In this document: positions 1 to 17,073 of the stretch, piece by piece | Layout of the letters: every line of letters starts with the position of its first letter | Position numbering within the stretch: the stretch's first letter is position 1 | Position numbers and translations under genes: made by a program | The notes under the pieces: model-generated | Seen by the model: the letters and a program-made list of their open reading frames with translations, nothing else | What the model was told of the DNA's origin: nothing | Databases searched by the model: none | Assembly (NCBI GenBank): GCA_949316495.1 | Contig: OX439002.1 | Coordinates: 7,285,501-7,349,500, forward strand | Direction of reading: 5' to 3' | Source of the DNA: Amphiduros pacificus | Taxonomy: Eukaryota; Annelida; Polychaeta; Phyllodocida; Hesionidae | DNA length: 64,000 nt

Positions 1-382
1 CGGTCTTCCTCTTAGTGCTATTGCGCCGCTTATCCCTGGTTGAATGTCATCCGTGTACTATACACTAATAAATCAGTCCCTTGTTTTTAATGAGCGCCTA
101 TATTATACAAGAGCACGTGTAACAAATATTAGGAATCAAATTCTTGGCATATTACAGTTACGGTAAAAATAGAAAGGAAACCAAATTGTAAGTCAAATGC
201 AAGTGATATTGTTTGACACTCTCCCTGATTATATGCACAAAGAGTTATATAAATATATGAGGTGAACATGACCTGGCCTGACATGAAGTTAATATTCACT
301 TGTATTTACTTTGTATCTGTCATGAACATTGTTTCTCGTGGTTACATAACTGGTATATTTTGGCAACATTGTGTCTGGCATG
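1..382. other. no recognised feature
   Basis: AT-rich DNA at the window edge. I see no exon, repeat pair or RNA gene here. Confidence 0.4.
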
Positions 383-760
383 TTGTGGTTATATTGTGTC
401 TGTTATACTGTGTTTTTTATATTGTGGTTATATTGTGTTGTGGTTATATTGTGTCTGTTATACTGTGTCTTTTATATTGTGGTTATATTGTGTTGTGGTC
501 ACATTGTGTCTGTTATATTGTATCTGTTATATTGTGTCTGTTATATTGTGTCTGTTATATTGTGTCTGTTATATTGTGTCTGTTATATTGTGTCTGTTAT
601 ATTGTGTCTGTTATAGTGTATCTGTTATAGTGTGTCTGTTATAGTGTGTCTGTTATAGTGTGTCTGTTATATTGTGTCTGTTATACAGTGTCTGTTGCAT
701 TGTGTATGTTATATTGTGGTTATATTGTGTTGTGGTCACATTGTGTCTGGTATTGTGTCA
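383..760. repeat. 14-bp minisatellite
   Basis: Tandem array with unit TTATATTGTGTCTG, cleanest at 500-680 and degenerate on both sides. The open frames over it read as cysteine/valine/leucine repeats (VCYIVSVILCLLY type) and are by-products of the array, not a gene. Confidence 0.9.
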
Positions 761-1330
761 TGGTTCATTCATCTCTGGCATGTTGTGGTTACTTGTGTGC
801 ACATTGTACTGTTTTGACGGAGGGCCAGTTCACCTGTTGTCTTCGTTTCGTGTTAACCCGAGCTTCCCTTGCTGTGAGCTGCTTAGAATGCCAATCTGCC
901 CAGACTCTGCCCCGCACCAATATGACAGCATGCACTGAATAGCTTGATACTCTTACCAACAAGGACGTTTAACAGATCATGAGCCTTGTGCCCACAGCAT
1001 GATTAATGAGATATCTAATGGCAATGATGCAAAGCAATACGCCACCATGCAATTCGCCACCATGTGAAATCCCATGAAGGAAATACAATATTCCAAGCTT
1101 TGCAATACTGTCAGCATATTTCTACTCGATATTTCCTTTAAATTTCACTTTCAAACAGAAATTGTTCTCAATTATTGAATAGTAATAATGCGCAATTTGT
1201 TTAAGATAACTGTACATAACTCTCTTCATCATCTTCTCAAGCATCCACTTAAGAGACAGATACTGGGATAAAATAATAAATAGTTTATTCAAATATAGAC
1301 AATAAGCAGTGAAGCATGCTGGCGCTACCT
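761..1330. other. no recognised feature
   Basis: Unique-looking sequence between the 14-bp array and the short duplication that follows. No open frame or splice-flanked exon that I can support. Confidence 0.35.
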
Positions 1331-1352
1331 GCTCCCTTATTGGGTCCAGAGA

Positions 1353-1428
1353 ATAGGTGGCATTGTCCTGGGGATTATCCCCCCATCACTGCGTGGAATT
1401 GTCCTAGGGATTATCCCCCCATCGCCCT
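1353..1428 (+). repeat. two-copy ~37-bp tandem duplication
   Basis: Two adjacent copies share ATTGTCCT(G/A)GGGATTATCC followed by CCCCATC. They lie a little upstream of the SINE. Confidence 0.75.
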
Positions 1429-1552
1429 TTGACCAACTTCACAGCTGTACACAGGATATTACAACGCTTCTTTATTGTATCAAGTGCGAGTGCCTTTTAT
1501 TTCGTTGAAAAAATAATTTAGAGGGTCGTGGTGCACGTACAGTTGAATCCAG

Positions 1553-1848
1553 GAGTCATGGTGCAGTTGGTTAGTGTTCAAGCTTAATTATTTAGCACCA
1601 GTTCCTCTGCTGTGATCCATAGTGTCGGCATTGCATTCATGATGTAATATCTCATATGAGTTGAGGCCGGTGCGTTAAGGGTTTACCCTTTGTCCTTGTA
1701 AATCTGTGATTGTCCTTGTAAATCTGTGGGTGAATTGCCATTTCAAGGACTTGCCGTGAGGCAGCACTAATTTTGCTACAAGTCGGCCTCGTCATGAAAT
1801 AACTGAAATATTGTTAGATGTGACGTAAACCCCAAACAAACAAACAAA
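1553..1848 (+). mobile_element. tRNA-derived SINE, family 1, copy 1
   Basis: The head GTGCAGTTGGTTAG matches a tRNA A-box region. The body contains TGTCCTTGTAAATCT (partly duplicated here), a GTGAGGCA motif and a CTACAAG...CATGAAAT segment, and the tail is GTGACGTAAACCCC followed by (CAAA)n. The same order of blocks occurs in reverse orientation at 57339-57662, which defines a family. This copy is more diverged: the B-box region is not recognisable and the middle is shortened. Confidence 0.8.
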
Positions 1849-2312
1849 AATATATTTTCAGTTGGCAGCCTTTAATGAGGATTGATTCCAATAAACAAAT
1901 AATCGGATTTCATTTTAAACATGAATATATTGAGCTTAAGGAATGAGTACAATTAGAGATAACTTTGAGACACCTGGCGGTCACCAATAGGTTTCCAGTT
2001 CATTCCTGTGCATGCCAAATAATCAACTAATCTTCAAATAAACAAGTATCTCGTGGATATTATTTTGTGATAGCCAAATGCTATATTCCCCCATAATGAA
2101 TACCAAGGTTTTATCATCACCTGAGGCAGATAGGGAAGTGAAACAATCAATCAGAACATGACACCTTATTTCCCTGGTCTTCGCGTTTCCCATGATTTCT
2201 CATTTCCCAGCCTCCTCAAATTTGTCTTTCACATTTCCAATGATTTCTTAATCATCAACTTCCTTAAACCTGGCTTTCGCGTTTCTCATGATTTTTCAAT
2301 TCCCAACCCCTG
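1849..2312. other. degenerate short repeats, no gene
   Basis: Around 2165-2300 there are about three degenerate copies of a block with TTCGCGTTTC(C/T)CATGATTT. No coding signal. Confidence 0.4.
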
Positions 2313-2645
2313 AAGAGCATTCATGAAATGAGGTTTTCATGCATTTTTTCTTTGCATAAAATAAATGTTTATACCCCAAACTTTGCAATCAAATGCTATT
2401 ACCTATCATACCTTCATTACATTCATTTTTGTGCCATTTGAAACAATCCAAATCATCCATTAGTCAACAACCCCTTTAGCTGACCAGTGAAATTGTGCAA
2501 ATGCCTGCTTGGTAACGGTTTGCAAACAATGGGGTCACCTTCAGATTGGGACAATGGAGTGATTTGGCTTCCAGAGGCCTGTTTGTCCAATAATGTTTAT
2601 CCAATTGTACAGACCCAATACCCTGACAGACTATAATAAAGGTCG
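2313..2645. repeat. dispersed ~330-bp repeat, copy 1
   Basis: Collinear with 46135-46490: shared blocks include ATTCATGAAATGAGGTTTTC near the start, CTTTGCAATCAAATG, AATCATCCATT, TTAGCTGACCAGT, ATTGGGACAATGGAGTGATT and CACCCTGACAGAC near the end. There is no tRNA-like head and no clear terminal inverted repeat. The family is unknown to me. Confidence 0.75.
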
Positions 2646-3105
2646 CTTGCTTGTATACATATGATTACCTGGTGATCACAAGAGTACAGCCAGTACTTGG
2701 AACTTTCAGAAGAACACAACAGCCAAGGTGGGTGCATTTTGGTTGATTTTTTTTATTGAGATAGCTTGCTTGAAACTTATACTTCACGTTTCCTATTATT
2801 ACGTGTTAGGTTCTTAAGACATTTCAAGGCAAAGACAATACCACTCCCAATAAATGTACTAACGCCTCAACAACATTCAACGTTTTATTCCCCCCTCCCC
2901 TGTTCCTTACTCCAGTGTGTTTTCTTCAGGGAAAATGCGTCATAATTTCTCAATTTCCGACCTTTATATATAAGCTTGGCCGTGAAGTGTAATCACCAAT
3001 CTGGCTGGTGACCCGATTATGTGTCTCCAAGTAGGGTGGTCTCTTTCATGTGAAGAATGTCATCTAACCGTGGCCTACATGTTTCTCGTGATGACCTTCA
3101 CTTAC
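2646..3105. other. region downstream of CNBD2-like exon 9
   Basis: The last exons of the minus-strand CNBD2-like gene should lie here or beyond the window start, but no convincing in-phase exon was found. A short minus-strand frame after an AG at about 2930 ends within about a dozen codons and is too weak to call. Confidence 0.3.
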
Positions 3106-8014
<4,909 letters not shown>

Positions 8015-10649
8015 CTTTAAGGACAAAGCCCAGCTTGATAGATGTCCCTTGGCAATGTCCTCATGAACCTTCCAGGACAATGGATTTTAAGCGTAAGGTC
8101 ATTTGCGATATTTGATCCCTCAAAGGGCCTGGACATCTAGCACTGTTAAATAATTCATTTCAAGACAGGAAATGTCTTGTGTCAAGAGATTTATAGGAGA
8201 TAAGAGAGTGTCCCTTTAATGATAAAGAGACAATATACACGAAGTCGTGTGGCGGCTTCAAAAGCCTGACCATTCAGTCTCCTGCGGTGCGTGGTTGCTG
8301 CAGAACATCTGACCATTGCGCAATAATAATGAGACCTCCGCCCCAAGTCTTCAAAGGCACCCCGAGAAGAGCAGACGAGTTTATTGAAATACAAATCACT
8401 GTCTGTCAAATCTATTTGAATCGATTGTAGAAGAGATGGTCGCTATGGTGACATGAGCATAACCAATGACCTTGTGCGCAGCCTCAATACAAGATGGCCA
8501 GAAGACGGATATGAAGACCCGGATTCAGGTTGTGGCATGGCAGCGTTTGTCAACGCCCTAATGTGATTCTATTACACACCTGTACTGAGCACGCTGGGTT
8601 GTCATTATCTTGCTAACGTAGTCGGAAAATGAAATTAGGTTCAAGGAAACTAACCAGAGCCAAACTTACCTCGCATTATCGAGGTGCACCAAATAAAAAC
8701 GACCATCTACATCCCTAAGAACGTGCTCAAAACAGGAGAAGTTACCAAATTGCTTGTCCACTAATTCAGAATGATGGCCATAAGTATAAAGTGAAAACGA
8801 CCATCTACATCCTAAGAACGTGTCCACTAATTCAAACGATGACAATAAATAGATATAATTTCAATATTGTAAGTGAAATAATCCAGGACAAATAAACATA
8901 GAATGTACATATATATACATAAAATACAAACATAAAAACTTTAAGCTAAATACTTATTATTGTTGGAAAATATAAATAGTTTCTTTTTTTACAGTTTTAC
9001 ATTATCACCATGATGTCGAATGTCGAATATACCTTTTTATATCGATATTTCATTTCATAATTGTGCAATTGTGCAATGAATACACTCACACCATCCTAGT
9101 TTATTTTTCAATTAATACATTCCATGATAAAATATATATGTAAAATAACTACACGATAACATGTTTCTACCATAAAGTTCTCCGTATGCCACGTGTTACT
9201 TTTCATGCTGGGAAAGTGTTCTGTGCATCTAGTATCTTGGTTTGCACCCACCTTACTGGCTATCTTAAGTAGTTCAGCCGTCAGGAGTCACTGCTAATTT
9301 AACGTAAGCCAGATGTCCACATACACTCTGCTATGAAATACAAGGAATAAGGTAAATGTGGTCAGTGCATTAATGGATTATTATATCCATCCTTATTCAC
9401 TCCGTAAAATGACGATATATTTTGTCACTAACGACCATTTGTGTTTAAATCAGCAACAGCTTCATTTTCGCTTTTTGTTGATGTTTGCCCTGCACTTGAG
9501 GGTTAAATATTCAAGAGCAATGCACACTATTAACACATCCAGGCTCAATCATTTTACACTTTGAAGGAAAAGGCAAAGCAGACATTTGAAAAGGTTTTAC
9601 ACTGGTGTTTAATCCTCTACCTGTTACCGAGAGTGATGTGAAATAGAAATAGTAGTCCGATTTATGGATAATCCCTTTATAAATGGTGGATAATGATATA
9701 TTTGCTTTGAAAAGGTTGATCTCAAATAACGATCTCTTAGCTGTGCATATAAACTGTGATCTTGGATTACTTTATATTTCCATGCTTGATGGAATTGATT
9801 AAATCCATATTTCAGATCATCTTTATGAGCACGATCATCCATTGTATTGGAAGGGATCTATCTCAGCAAATTTGGTGTTCTTTGTAAATGTTTAATGTCT
9901 GTGGATGTTTTCGAATGGGTTTCATATTTACCGATCATAACTCACACAGTTCTGGGGGTCCTGGTTCGCTGTCGAACACATGTTCTACAAGTTACAGAAC
10001 CATACACTATAGAACTTGTCAATCAAGCTAGAACACACACTCACCCAAGTCACTCATTCATTTCCTGCTAGAGATAAACATCTATAAACATTTACCAACA
10101 AGTATTTTTGCTCCACATGATAACTTAACCCATGCATGGCAATTAATGGTCTTGTGTCCCTATGTTGCATGTCATTCATTAATTCATTCACATATATGTA
10201 AAAGTAGTTCAATATTTCCCCTGTATACCTTTTATGACAATTATATTCTTAAGACTACATATAAGCATGAAAGTAAGGTTTATCGCTTGGAGTGAATATT
10301 CTGATATGAAAGTCAAAATCTTGGAAAATATATGAGCTGTGAGCGATACCCATATTGCTTAACCGCCTTCCTTATTCCTTAACAACCTTCCGATATCCAG
10401 CTACGAGGTTAAAACAGGCGTACAAGGCGGTGACAGAATGATCGGTCAAAAGGCACACCTTATTAACGGCACATCAATGCAATAGAGTAACCCAGTGCCC
10501 ATGCTGGGAGAAGTCATTAGTAGTGACCCCCTTTGTAAAAGTATATTATTAATGTGCACGTAATCAAAAATATATATATAGTTGTGATATATAACTATCT
10601 CTACATGAAATAGAAAACATTTAATACCCATACAATTATTGTGAAAGAC
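8015..10649. other. upstream of the CNBD2-like gene; no gene recognised
   Basis: A more CpG-rich stretch at about 8240-8560 could be the gene's promoter or hold an unrecognised 5' exon. At 8690-8830 the block AAAACGACCATCTACATCC is present twice. The remaining sequence shows nothing I can name. Confidence 0.35.
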
Positions 10650-10960
10650 ATTCAGTTGACAGGTCGAACAGAGTTAAATGTCTTGAAAGCTTTCCTACAC
10701 TCTTTGACAGCTTCTTTACACTCAACATTAAACCATGGCTTTTATTTTGGGGTTCGGCTGTAACCTGGGAATACAGTCATTGGTAACATCTTACAGTGTA
10801 TCTCTTAATATTTTGATTGGGTCATCTGCATCTTTAAATAATCCAGGAATGATTTTCTTGCAGTGGGCAGTTTTAAATTTACCCCCCCCCCCTGGTTATA
10901 TTAAACTGCCATTTTGAGAGTTCTTCATCTGGAGAAGGAAATGAAGAACAATGGCTTTTT
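10650..10960 (-). mobile_element. LINE relic, endonuclease-to-RT linker part
   Basis: The minus strand reads PWFNVECKEAVKECRKAFKT near 10660-10735, like the PWWN-ECK linker after the endonuclease of jockey/CR1-type LINEs. The downstream frame is broken and there is a C tract at 10880. Orientation is opposite to the neighbouring LINE piece. Confidence 0.6.
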
Positions 10961-11089
10961 GGTCACTGTTTCATTGATCCTCCTCCACTGTCCATGAGAA
11001 ATATAAAAGTAAACTTGGAGAGCACGTGGTGAGATGAATAGATGTTAAAGAACCTGTAACAGGATGAAGATATGTTGATGCTTTGCTAA

Positions 11090-11510
11090 AACCCAGATAC
11101 ATTCCTGTGTCGCTTCTACCCTTGATTATGGTAAGGACCTTGTTGTTGGGCTCCCAGCAGCTGACATTAAAACCTTAAATATTTGCGGAACTCTAAAGCT
11201 CTGTGATGTGAGGAAACTGAGACTGATATAGCTGAAGGAATTACACTGGCCCCCAGTGTGTGCCAGAATAAACTTAAAATACATCTTACCACTTGGAAGG
11301 CTTTAAATGGTAAGGCAACTCCTTACCAGAGTGGAATAAAATTAAGAATAATGAGAGACTTGACTCATATGCAAACAGATTAGGATAGGGCAATCTCAGT
11401 GATTGCGCCAATGCTTTAATTTGGAAGTCCCTTCCTAATGATATTAGGATTAGTTCTTTGGCTTTGTATTCAGGACACACCTCATTTCAGTTATCACATC
11501 TATATGAAGT
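11090..11510 (+). mobile_element. LINE relic, 3' end of RT ORF
   Basis: Plus-strand DNA similar in order to the C-terminal part of the LINE at 35946-37133: [35 protein letters not shown] and IWKSLPNDIR-like segments, with stops and frame shifts. An old, truncated copy of a CR1/L2-like element. Confidence 0.7.
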
Positions 11511-11519
11511 GACATAACA

Positions 11520-11810
11520 ACAATCATAACTAAATTGTTTACACAGAGTAGCAATGCAGGCTTGCACTTGCAACAATCACAACTACATCTCAACAATCAT
11601 CACTAAATCATAACAATCATAACTAAATCATTTACATACACTATGTTGACATCATGACAATCGATACTAAGCCCAAACAATCATTACTAAATCCTAACAA
11701 TCATAAGTAAATCATTTATATAGAGCAAAAATGCAGGCGTGCGGTACAGTGGCATAAAAAAATCAATACCAAATCCCAATAATCGAAACTACATCCCTAC
11801 AATCATAAAT
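11520..11810 (+). repeat. degenerate AACAATCATAACTAAATC repeats
   Basis: Irregular repeats of AACAATCATAACTAAATC with longer units at 11545-11800 that include ATGCAGGC(T/G)TGC. They look like the decayed lead-in to the 63-bp array. Confidence 0.6.
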
Positions 11811-12800
11811 CATACACAGAGAGCGAGAATACAGGCTTACACTATAGTGACATCATACCAATAGCAACTTAATCATTTACAGAGAGGGAGAGTACAGGAT
11901 TACACAACAGTGACATCATACCAATAGCAACTTAATCATTTACAGAGAGGGAGAGTACAGGATTATACTACAGTGACATCATATCAATAATAACCTAGTC
12001 ATTTACAGAGAGGGAGAGTACGGGCTTATACTACAGTGACATCATATCAATAATAACCTAGTCATTTACAGAGAGGGAGAGTACGGGCTTATACTACAGT
12101 GACATCATATCAATAATAACCTAGTCATTTACAGAGAGGGAGAGTACGGGCTTATACTACAGTGACATCACATCAATAATAACCTAGTCATTTACAGAGA
12201 GGGAGAGTACTGGCTTATACTACAATGACATCACATCAATTATAACTTAATCATTTACAGAGAGGGAGAGTACAGGCTTATACTACAGTGACATCATATC
12301 AATAATAACCTAGTCATTTACAGAGAGGGAGAGTACGGGCTTATACTACAGTGACATCACATCAATAATAACCTAGTCATTTACAGAGAGGGGGAGTACG
12401 GGCTTATACTACAGTGACATCACATCAATAATAACCTAGTTATTTACAGAGAGGGAGAGTACTGGCTTATACTACAGTGACATCACATCAATTATAACTT
12501 AATCATTTACAGAGAGGGAGAGTACAGGCTTATACTACAGTGACATCATATCAATTATAACCTAGTCATTTACAGAGAGGGAGAGTACAGGCTTATACTA
12601 CAGTGATATCATATCAATAATAACTTAATCATTTACAGAGAGGGAGAGTACAGGCTTATACTACAGTGATGTCATATCAATAATAACTTAATCATTTACA
12701 GAGAGGGAGAGTACAGGCTTATACTACAGTGACATCATACCAATAATAACTTAATCATTTACAGAGAGCTAGAATACAGGCTTACACAATACTGACATCC
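11811..12800 (+). repeat. 63-bp minisatellite, ~15-16 copies
   Basis: The block ACAGAGAGGGAGAGTAC recurs every 63 bp from 11879 to 12761. Each unit also carries TACTACAGTGACATCA and ATAACCTAGTCATTTAC. Inner copies are almost identical and edge copies diverged, the usual mark of unequal exchange. No coding potential. Confidence 0.95.
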
Positions 12801-14465
12801 TAATAATTAATCAAATCCCAACTATTTCATGACTTACATCGAGGAATAATGCAGACGCATACTAAAGTGAAATTACTTTAATAAAAGCACATGGAATGTA
12901 CAATGAAAACACAAACTCACATCAGACAGATCAGTGATAATTAGAAACAATAATGAATGTACAACAATGTTTCCTACCTTAATCTCTTACACCTCAGATA
13001 TGTTAATCTGATATTAATCAGCCAAGTTCATATATTTCCAATTCAATACCAGAGTGAATTTGTTTCATACCTTAATATGGCAAAATGCTGGCAGTAACTG
13101 AAAATAGGCAGTGCACAAAGTATTACTCTAAAAATACTAAATATAATTGGTTTATGCGAATGTACTTACTTACAAACAGTTATTCCATAATATGCTTTTT
13201 TGTGTAATGGTGTAAGCCGTTTGAATAATAGTCTATGACCCTACATAAAATGAACTCCCATAATTACCTCCAGGCCACAACTCTTGTCAATAGAATCACG
13301 GCGCTAAGACGTGTGAATAACATTCAAAATGCGTGGTGTGGTCCGTCAGATCAGGTTCCTTCCATGAAAGACGAGGAGCCCAATTCGTATGGACTTCAAG
13401 AGATTGGAATAAACAATATTATAGTAATCTGTGAATGAACTGAAGTGATTTCCTCACCTCTTCTCATGGGGCAGAGAATAAATGTCATTCATGGAGTGAC
13501 TGCTTATTCATACTGCCCCATGACAAAGAATGATAAATACCCTACCTGCTTCAACAATATTTGATTTAACGATTGAATGTCCAAACAAAAAAAACTGGCT
13601 AGACACCATGCTCAAAATAAACATATAAGCCATTGGCACTCAAATACTATTACATACTTCATATTGAATGTTTGCATTAGCAGATGTTTGCCAACTGCTT
13701 GTACTCCCAGTTATTGACGTGAAATTGTCTGATACTCATATCCTGACTACCGGAAATGGTGGAAACCCAGAAATGATGAACGGATATCTTAAGACCTATT
13801 TGTTAAAAAAAAAAAACAGCTGGATAAATGATTTCTCGAGAAGAGGCGGCATGTCAGTGGGCATTTATCGGTCATCTTAGTTTGTAGTTGAATGGAGTTG
13901 CGACGTTTTACTTTATAGGAATGACGTCAAAACAACCAATTGTTTTAAAACAGTGGACAAAATCTGCTTTAATTAGATGTGTTTTAACCTCCAGCAGATT
14001 GACCTATTTTCAAAATTGCTAAATGATATTTTGAATTTATCACATAATAATGTACCATGCATTACATAGGTAGTGTTGCTAGTCGCTCAGTCAATTTATT
14101 TTTTAAAAAGATTTTCTTGTCAAGTAAAGGCAAGGTCAGCACGATGTAGTAGTTCCAAGCCTCCACCCAGTCCACACGTGGGAAGTAAGGGGTGGGACTT
14201 CCCCTCCTCCAACTCACCATTACGTCCAAAGCCACTTTCATTCATTCAGCCATGTCTTGTTCATCAGGATTTTTCGGTGGATGAAGGTGGTAAAGACATT
14301 ATGAGGCAGCAGTGTTTTTTGTTTGAAACATATTGCATATTGCCTGATCAAATTGTAATGTGGGTTTGGAAAGTTGTGGTCTTCGGTTTGAGTCAAACCT
14401 CATGCATTAAAACCTTCGAAACAAAAATGTCACCTGGTGGCACAATGGAAGACACAGCCTCTCTC
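12801..14465. other. no recognised feature
   Basis: Plain AT-rich sequence. The longest plus-strand frame (14073-14477) runs into an inverted-repeat element and has no family resemblance. Confidence 0.35.
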
Positions 14466-14474
14466 AGAGAAATG

Positions 14475-14933
14475 TAGTGTTCTCCAATCACCCATCGGCA
14501 AAGCCCAGATAGGTGATCTGGAGGGGTTTGTCGAACGTCCATGATCTCTACCAACTCCAACCAAAGAAAAGTTTGGTGGAGTTGATTGAGCTCTAGTGAA
14601 GTAAAAAATCGCCAGCTATAAAAACTGTGGTAAACCCGTTTAAACGTCAAAATTGAACCCGTTTCAACTGCCGTTAAAACGGGTTTGATTCAATTTTTGC
14701 AGCTGGCGATTATTATCAAGTATTTATATTTTCTTTATTTAATGTTATCCAAAAAATAATCAAGCTTTTTTGTGAGATTTTAGACATAATCATACATAAA
14801 ATATGAATTATCACTTAAACAGTTGGGTATTTAAAAAATCACATCTAAACGAGATTAAAACCAAAAAGCAAAAATCTCAGACCTCTCCAGATCACCTATC
14901 TGGGGTTTGCCGATGGGTGATTGGAGAACACTA
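14475..14933. mobile_element. Mutator-like palindromic non-autonomous element
   Basis: 459 bp with inverted ends of about 50 bp beginning TAGTGTTCTCCAATCACCCA and only one or two mismatches between arms. It is flanked by a perfect 9-bp direct repeat AGAGAAATG (14466-14474 and 14934-14942). A 9-bp duplication with long inverted ends is characteristic of the Mutator superfamily. No transposase frame, so it would be mobilised in trans. A second palindrome sits inside it. Confidence 0.85.
14608..14710. repeat. inner palindrome of the Mutator-like element
   Basis: Arms ATCGCCAGCT and AGCTGGCGAT bound the hairpin. Within it, AAACCCGTTT and AAACGGGTTT form further inverted pairs. Could be a nested insertion or the element's own core. 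Confidence 0.75.
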
Positions 14934-14942
14934 AGAGAAATG

Positions 14943-15781
14943 TGAAATATTGTGGCAGTGACACCTTGTGGGTCTTTTCAGCCACCAGTGCCACCTTGTG
15001 ACGGCAATAAAAATATCAAGTACCCTGAAACTGTTTAATGATTATGATCTTAATATAAAGCCTTTTCCACAGTTTCAGAAGTACCTGTTTAATCCAAGAT
15101 ATTCATGCACTTTTAACCGCACAGAAACTTTATCAAAGAGTGGATGAAATATATAATAATTTCAATATGATGGCGTATGTTTGAAATGAAAATAAAAATC
15201 TTTTGCCTTTCATGATGGGAGAATAACTTTCCTATTTTAATTGTTACTTGTAGGTACAATGCTGTTATGACAATTCATGATTCATAGTATTCATTGATGT
15301 CTTTATTAAAACTAAATGTCATCTGAGTTGTTCGATTTTGCACGTGTAATCCTCATTTATGTGAATAGAGATGGTACTTAAAATATAGTTTGCTCAGAAC
15401 ATTTTGATATTTTAAAAATAAAATGTGGAAGTTAACATGAAAATGCCTTCGTTCAAAAGTGTGTCAATATCTTCTTGGGCTCCTGGGAGTAAAATTTTGC
15501 AAAACAGGCAGTAGATCCTCCACTACCTTTGCGAAATCTCCACCTTAAATGTACGGCAATTTCTTGAATATGCAGGGTAATCTCCCTGACAATTTGTCCA
15601 TTTCAAATACTGTGACACTTACATCTAACAAACATTGATTTAATATATCGTATTTTGATTGATTAAGGTAGCTGCATTGCCTCAAATGGCAGGATAAATG
15701 TAATGACCACAATCACAAAACCAATTGTCTTGATGTAAATCAGGCTCTTGCAATCAATATCCTGATATCTTAACTCCTGTA
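14943..15781. other. no recognised feature
   Basis: No exon, repeat pair or open frame of note. Confidence 0.35.
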
Positions 15782-16170
15782 CTATATCCTGATCAGAGGT
15801 TCAATGACACCTTTATTAAATTCAAAGTGCTGTGAGGAGTTATACTGACTGGGAATCACTGGAAAAGTTTTACATTTGAGCAGATTGTCTGCATGGCATT
15901 TATAGACTTCAATGAAAAGAGTATTACCCATGTTTCTAATATTTTTAGCTTTGCGTACCACACCTTTGATCCCCTTTGCACTGGTAAAGGGGACATCTTG
16001 CCAGGGATGTGAGCTGTCTGTACTCCCTGCTATAAAAAAATATCCAGGCCATTTAATAATTTGTGTTTGGCCATTGTCAGAATCCATAGTTGTGTTATAT
16101 AATCCATCACCTGGGCCCCCACCCAACACAGAGCCCAACCAAGAGGACCTCAATTAGGATCTGGTACTCC
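15782..16170 (-). mobile_element. LINE ORF1 (gag-like) relic
   Basis: The minus strand encodes a 123-residue open stretch with KWPGYFFIAGSTDS, ...KGIKGVVRKAKNIRNMGNTL, FIEVYKCHADNLLKC and FNKGVIEP. The order (KGI, a K-rich strand, TLxxEV, LLKC, NKGVI) matches the RNA-binding ORF1 protein of jockey/CR1/L2-like LINEs, where LLVEV and NSSKGVI are usual. It is a fragment: no endonuclease or RT follows in frame. Confidence 0.65.
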
Positions 16171-16872
16171 TGATCCTAACGACAATGAAACCCAGGATGC
16201 TATACTCTCAGAAAATATATCATAAAGCAATTTACATTATGATAGAACATATATAATATGCATACCTTGATTACCCTGATTCAGTGCTACTCCCCTATTA
16301 AAACTCACACTTATATTTAACTTTTACCAAAATATAATTTCAAAATTTCAAATTTCCTTATTTTATATTACAAAGTTACCACAAGCCAATTGAATCAGAC
16401 TGGGTCTAGCTGATCCTCTCATGAATATTCATTCTGCCCAAAACCTGCAGTGAATTTTAATGATATGTGTCTTTGCTTTTCCTTTACCAAAATTCATTAT
16501 ATGTCAATGTCAATCATGATTATACATTTAACATTATTGTCCCTCCTGATGTTTTTAACTAACTGGCTTCTGCAACATGGCGAGGAAACAACTTCATAAA
16601 AATATTCTGCATGAATATTTTAGTGCTAATCTATTGAAGTTGCTATCTTAGTCATCATCACCATCCAGACAGCTTGTTGAACATGCAAAATAATATTCCA
16701 GACATAGGCTTAGTGTGCCTCGAGAAAACCACAAATTGGTTGTCCAATACAAGCTGTTATCTCACAGGTCTCTTATGTGGTTGAGGGGAGGGGGGTCTAA
16801 AAGGGGGTCAATTTTTGGTCTTAATATTTTTTTTCTGTAGGTTTAAAAAATATCAGAGAACAATAAGATTAT
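16171..16872. other. no recognised feature
   Basis: AT-rich sequence with a G-rich patch at about 16783-16810. Nothing supportable. Confidence 0.35.
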
Positions 16873-17073
16873 TCATCTTATTCTGACCAACTCCATTCCT
16901 TGTCTGTGTATTCTCCGTAACTGCCTTTCAGCAACAATGGCCATAGTAGGCCTTTTAACCAGTGTGAATGTAGCACTGCCAGCAGTGGGAGTTGAACTCA
17001 CCACCTCCCAACCTCCACTTATATAACCATTAAAGGCACAGATCCTACACTCTAACAACTGTGCTAGTGCAGC
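16873..17073 (-). mobile_element. tRNA-derived SINE, family 2, copy 1
   Basis: On the minus strand: CACTAGCACAGTTG (A-box region), GTGGAGGTTGGGAGGTGGTG, GAGTTCAACTCCCACTGC (B box), then CACACTGGTTAAAAGGCC and ATGGCCATTGTTGCTGAAAG. The same blocks in the same order are at 57103-57300 on the plus strand. A true tRNA is excluded because the arms between the boxes do not fold as a cloverleaf. Confidence 0.8.

Noticed and set aside
262-938. Overlapping open frames of 80-120 codons
   Set aside because: All are translations of the 14-bp array, with repetitive Cys/Val/Leu content and no unique sequence.
8191-8409. 72-codon minus-strand frame as an upstream CNBD2 exon
   Set aside because: CpG content is suggestive, but I found no in-phase splice link or family match.
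14073-14650. Plus-strand 134-codon and minus-strand 85-codon frames
   Set aside because: No recognisable family, and both run into the Mutator-like palindrome.
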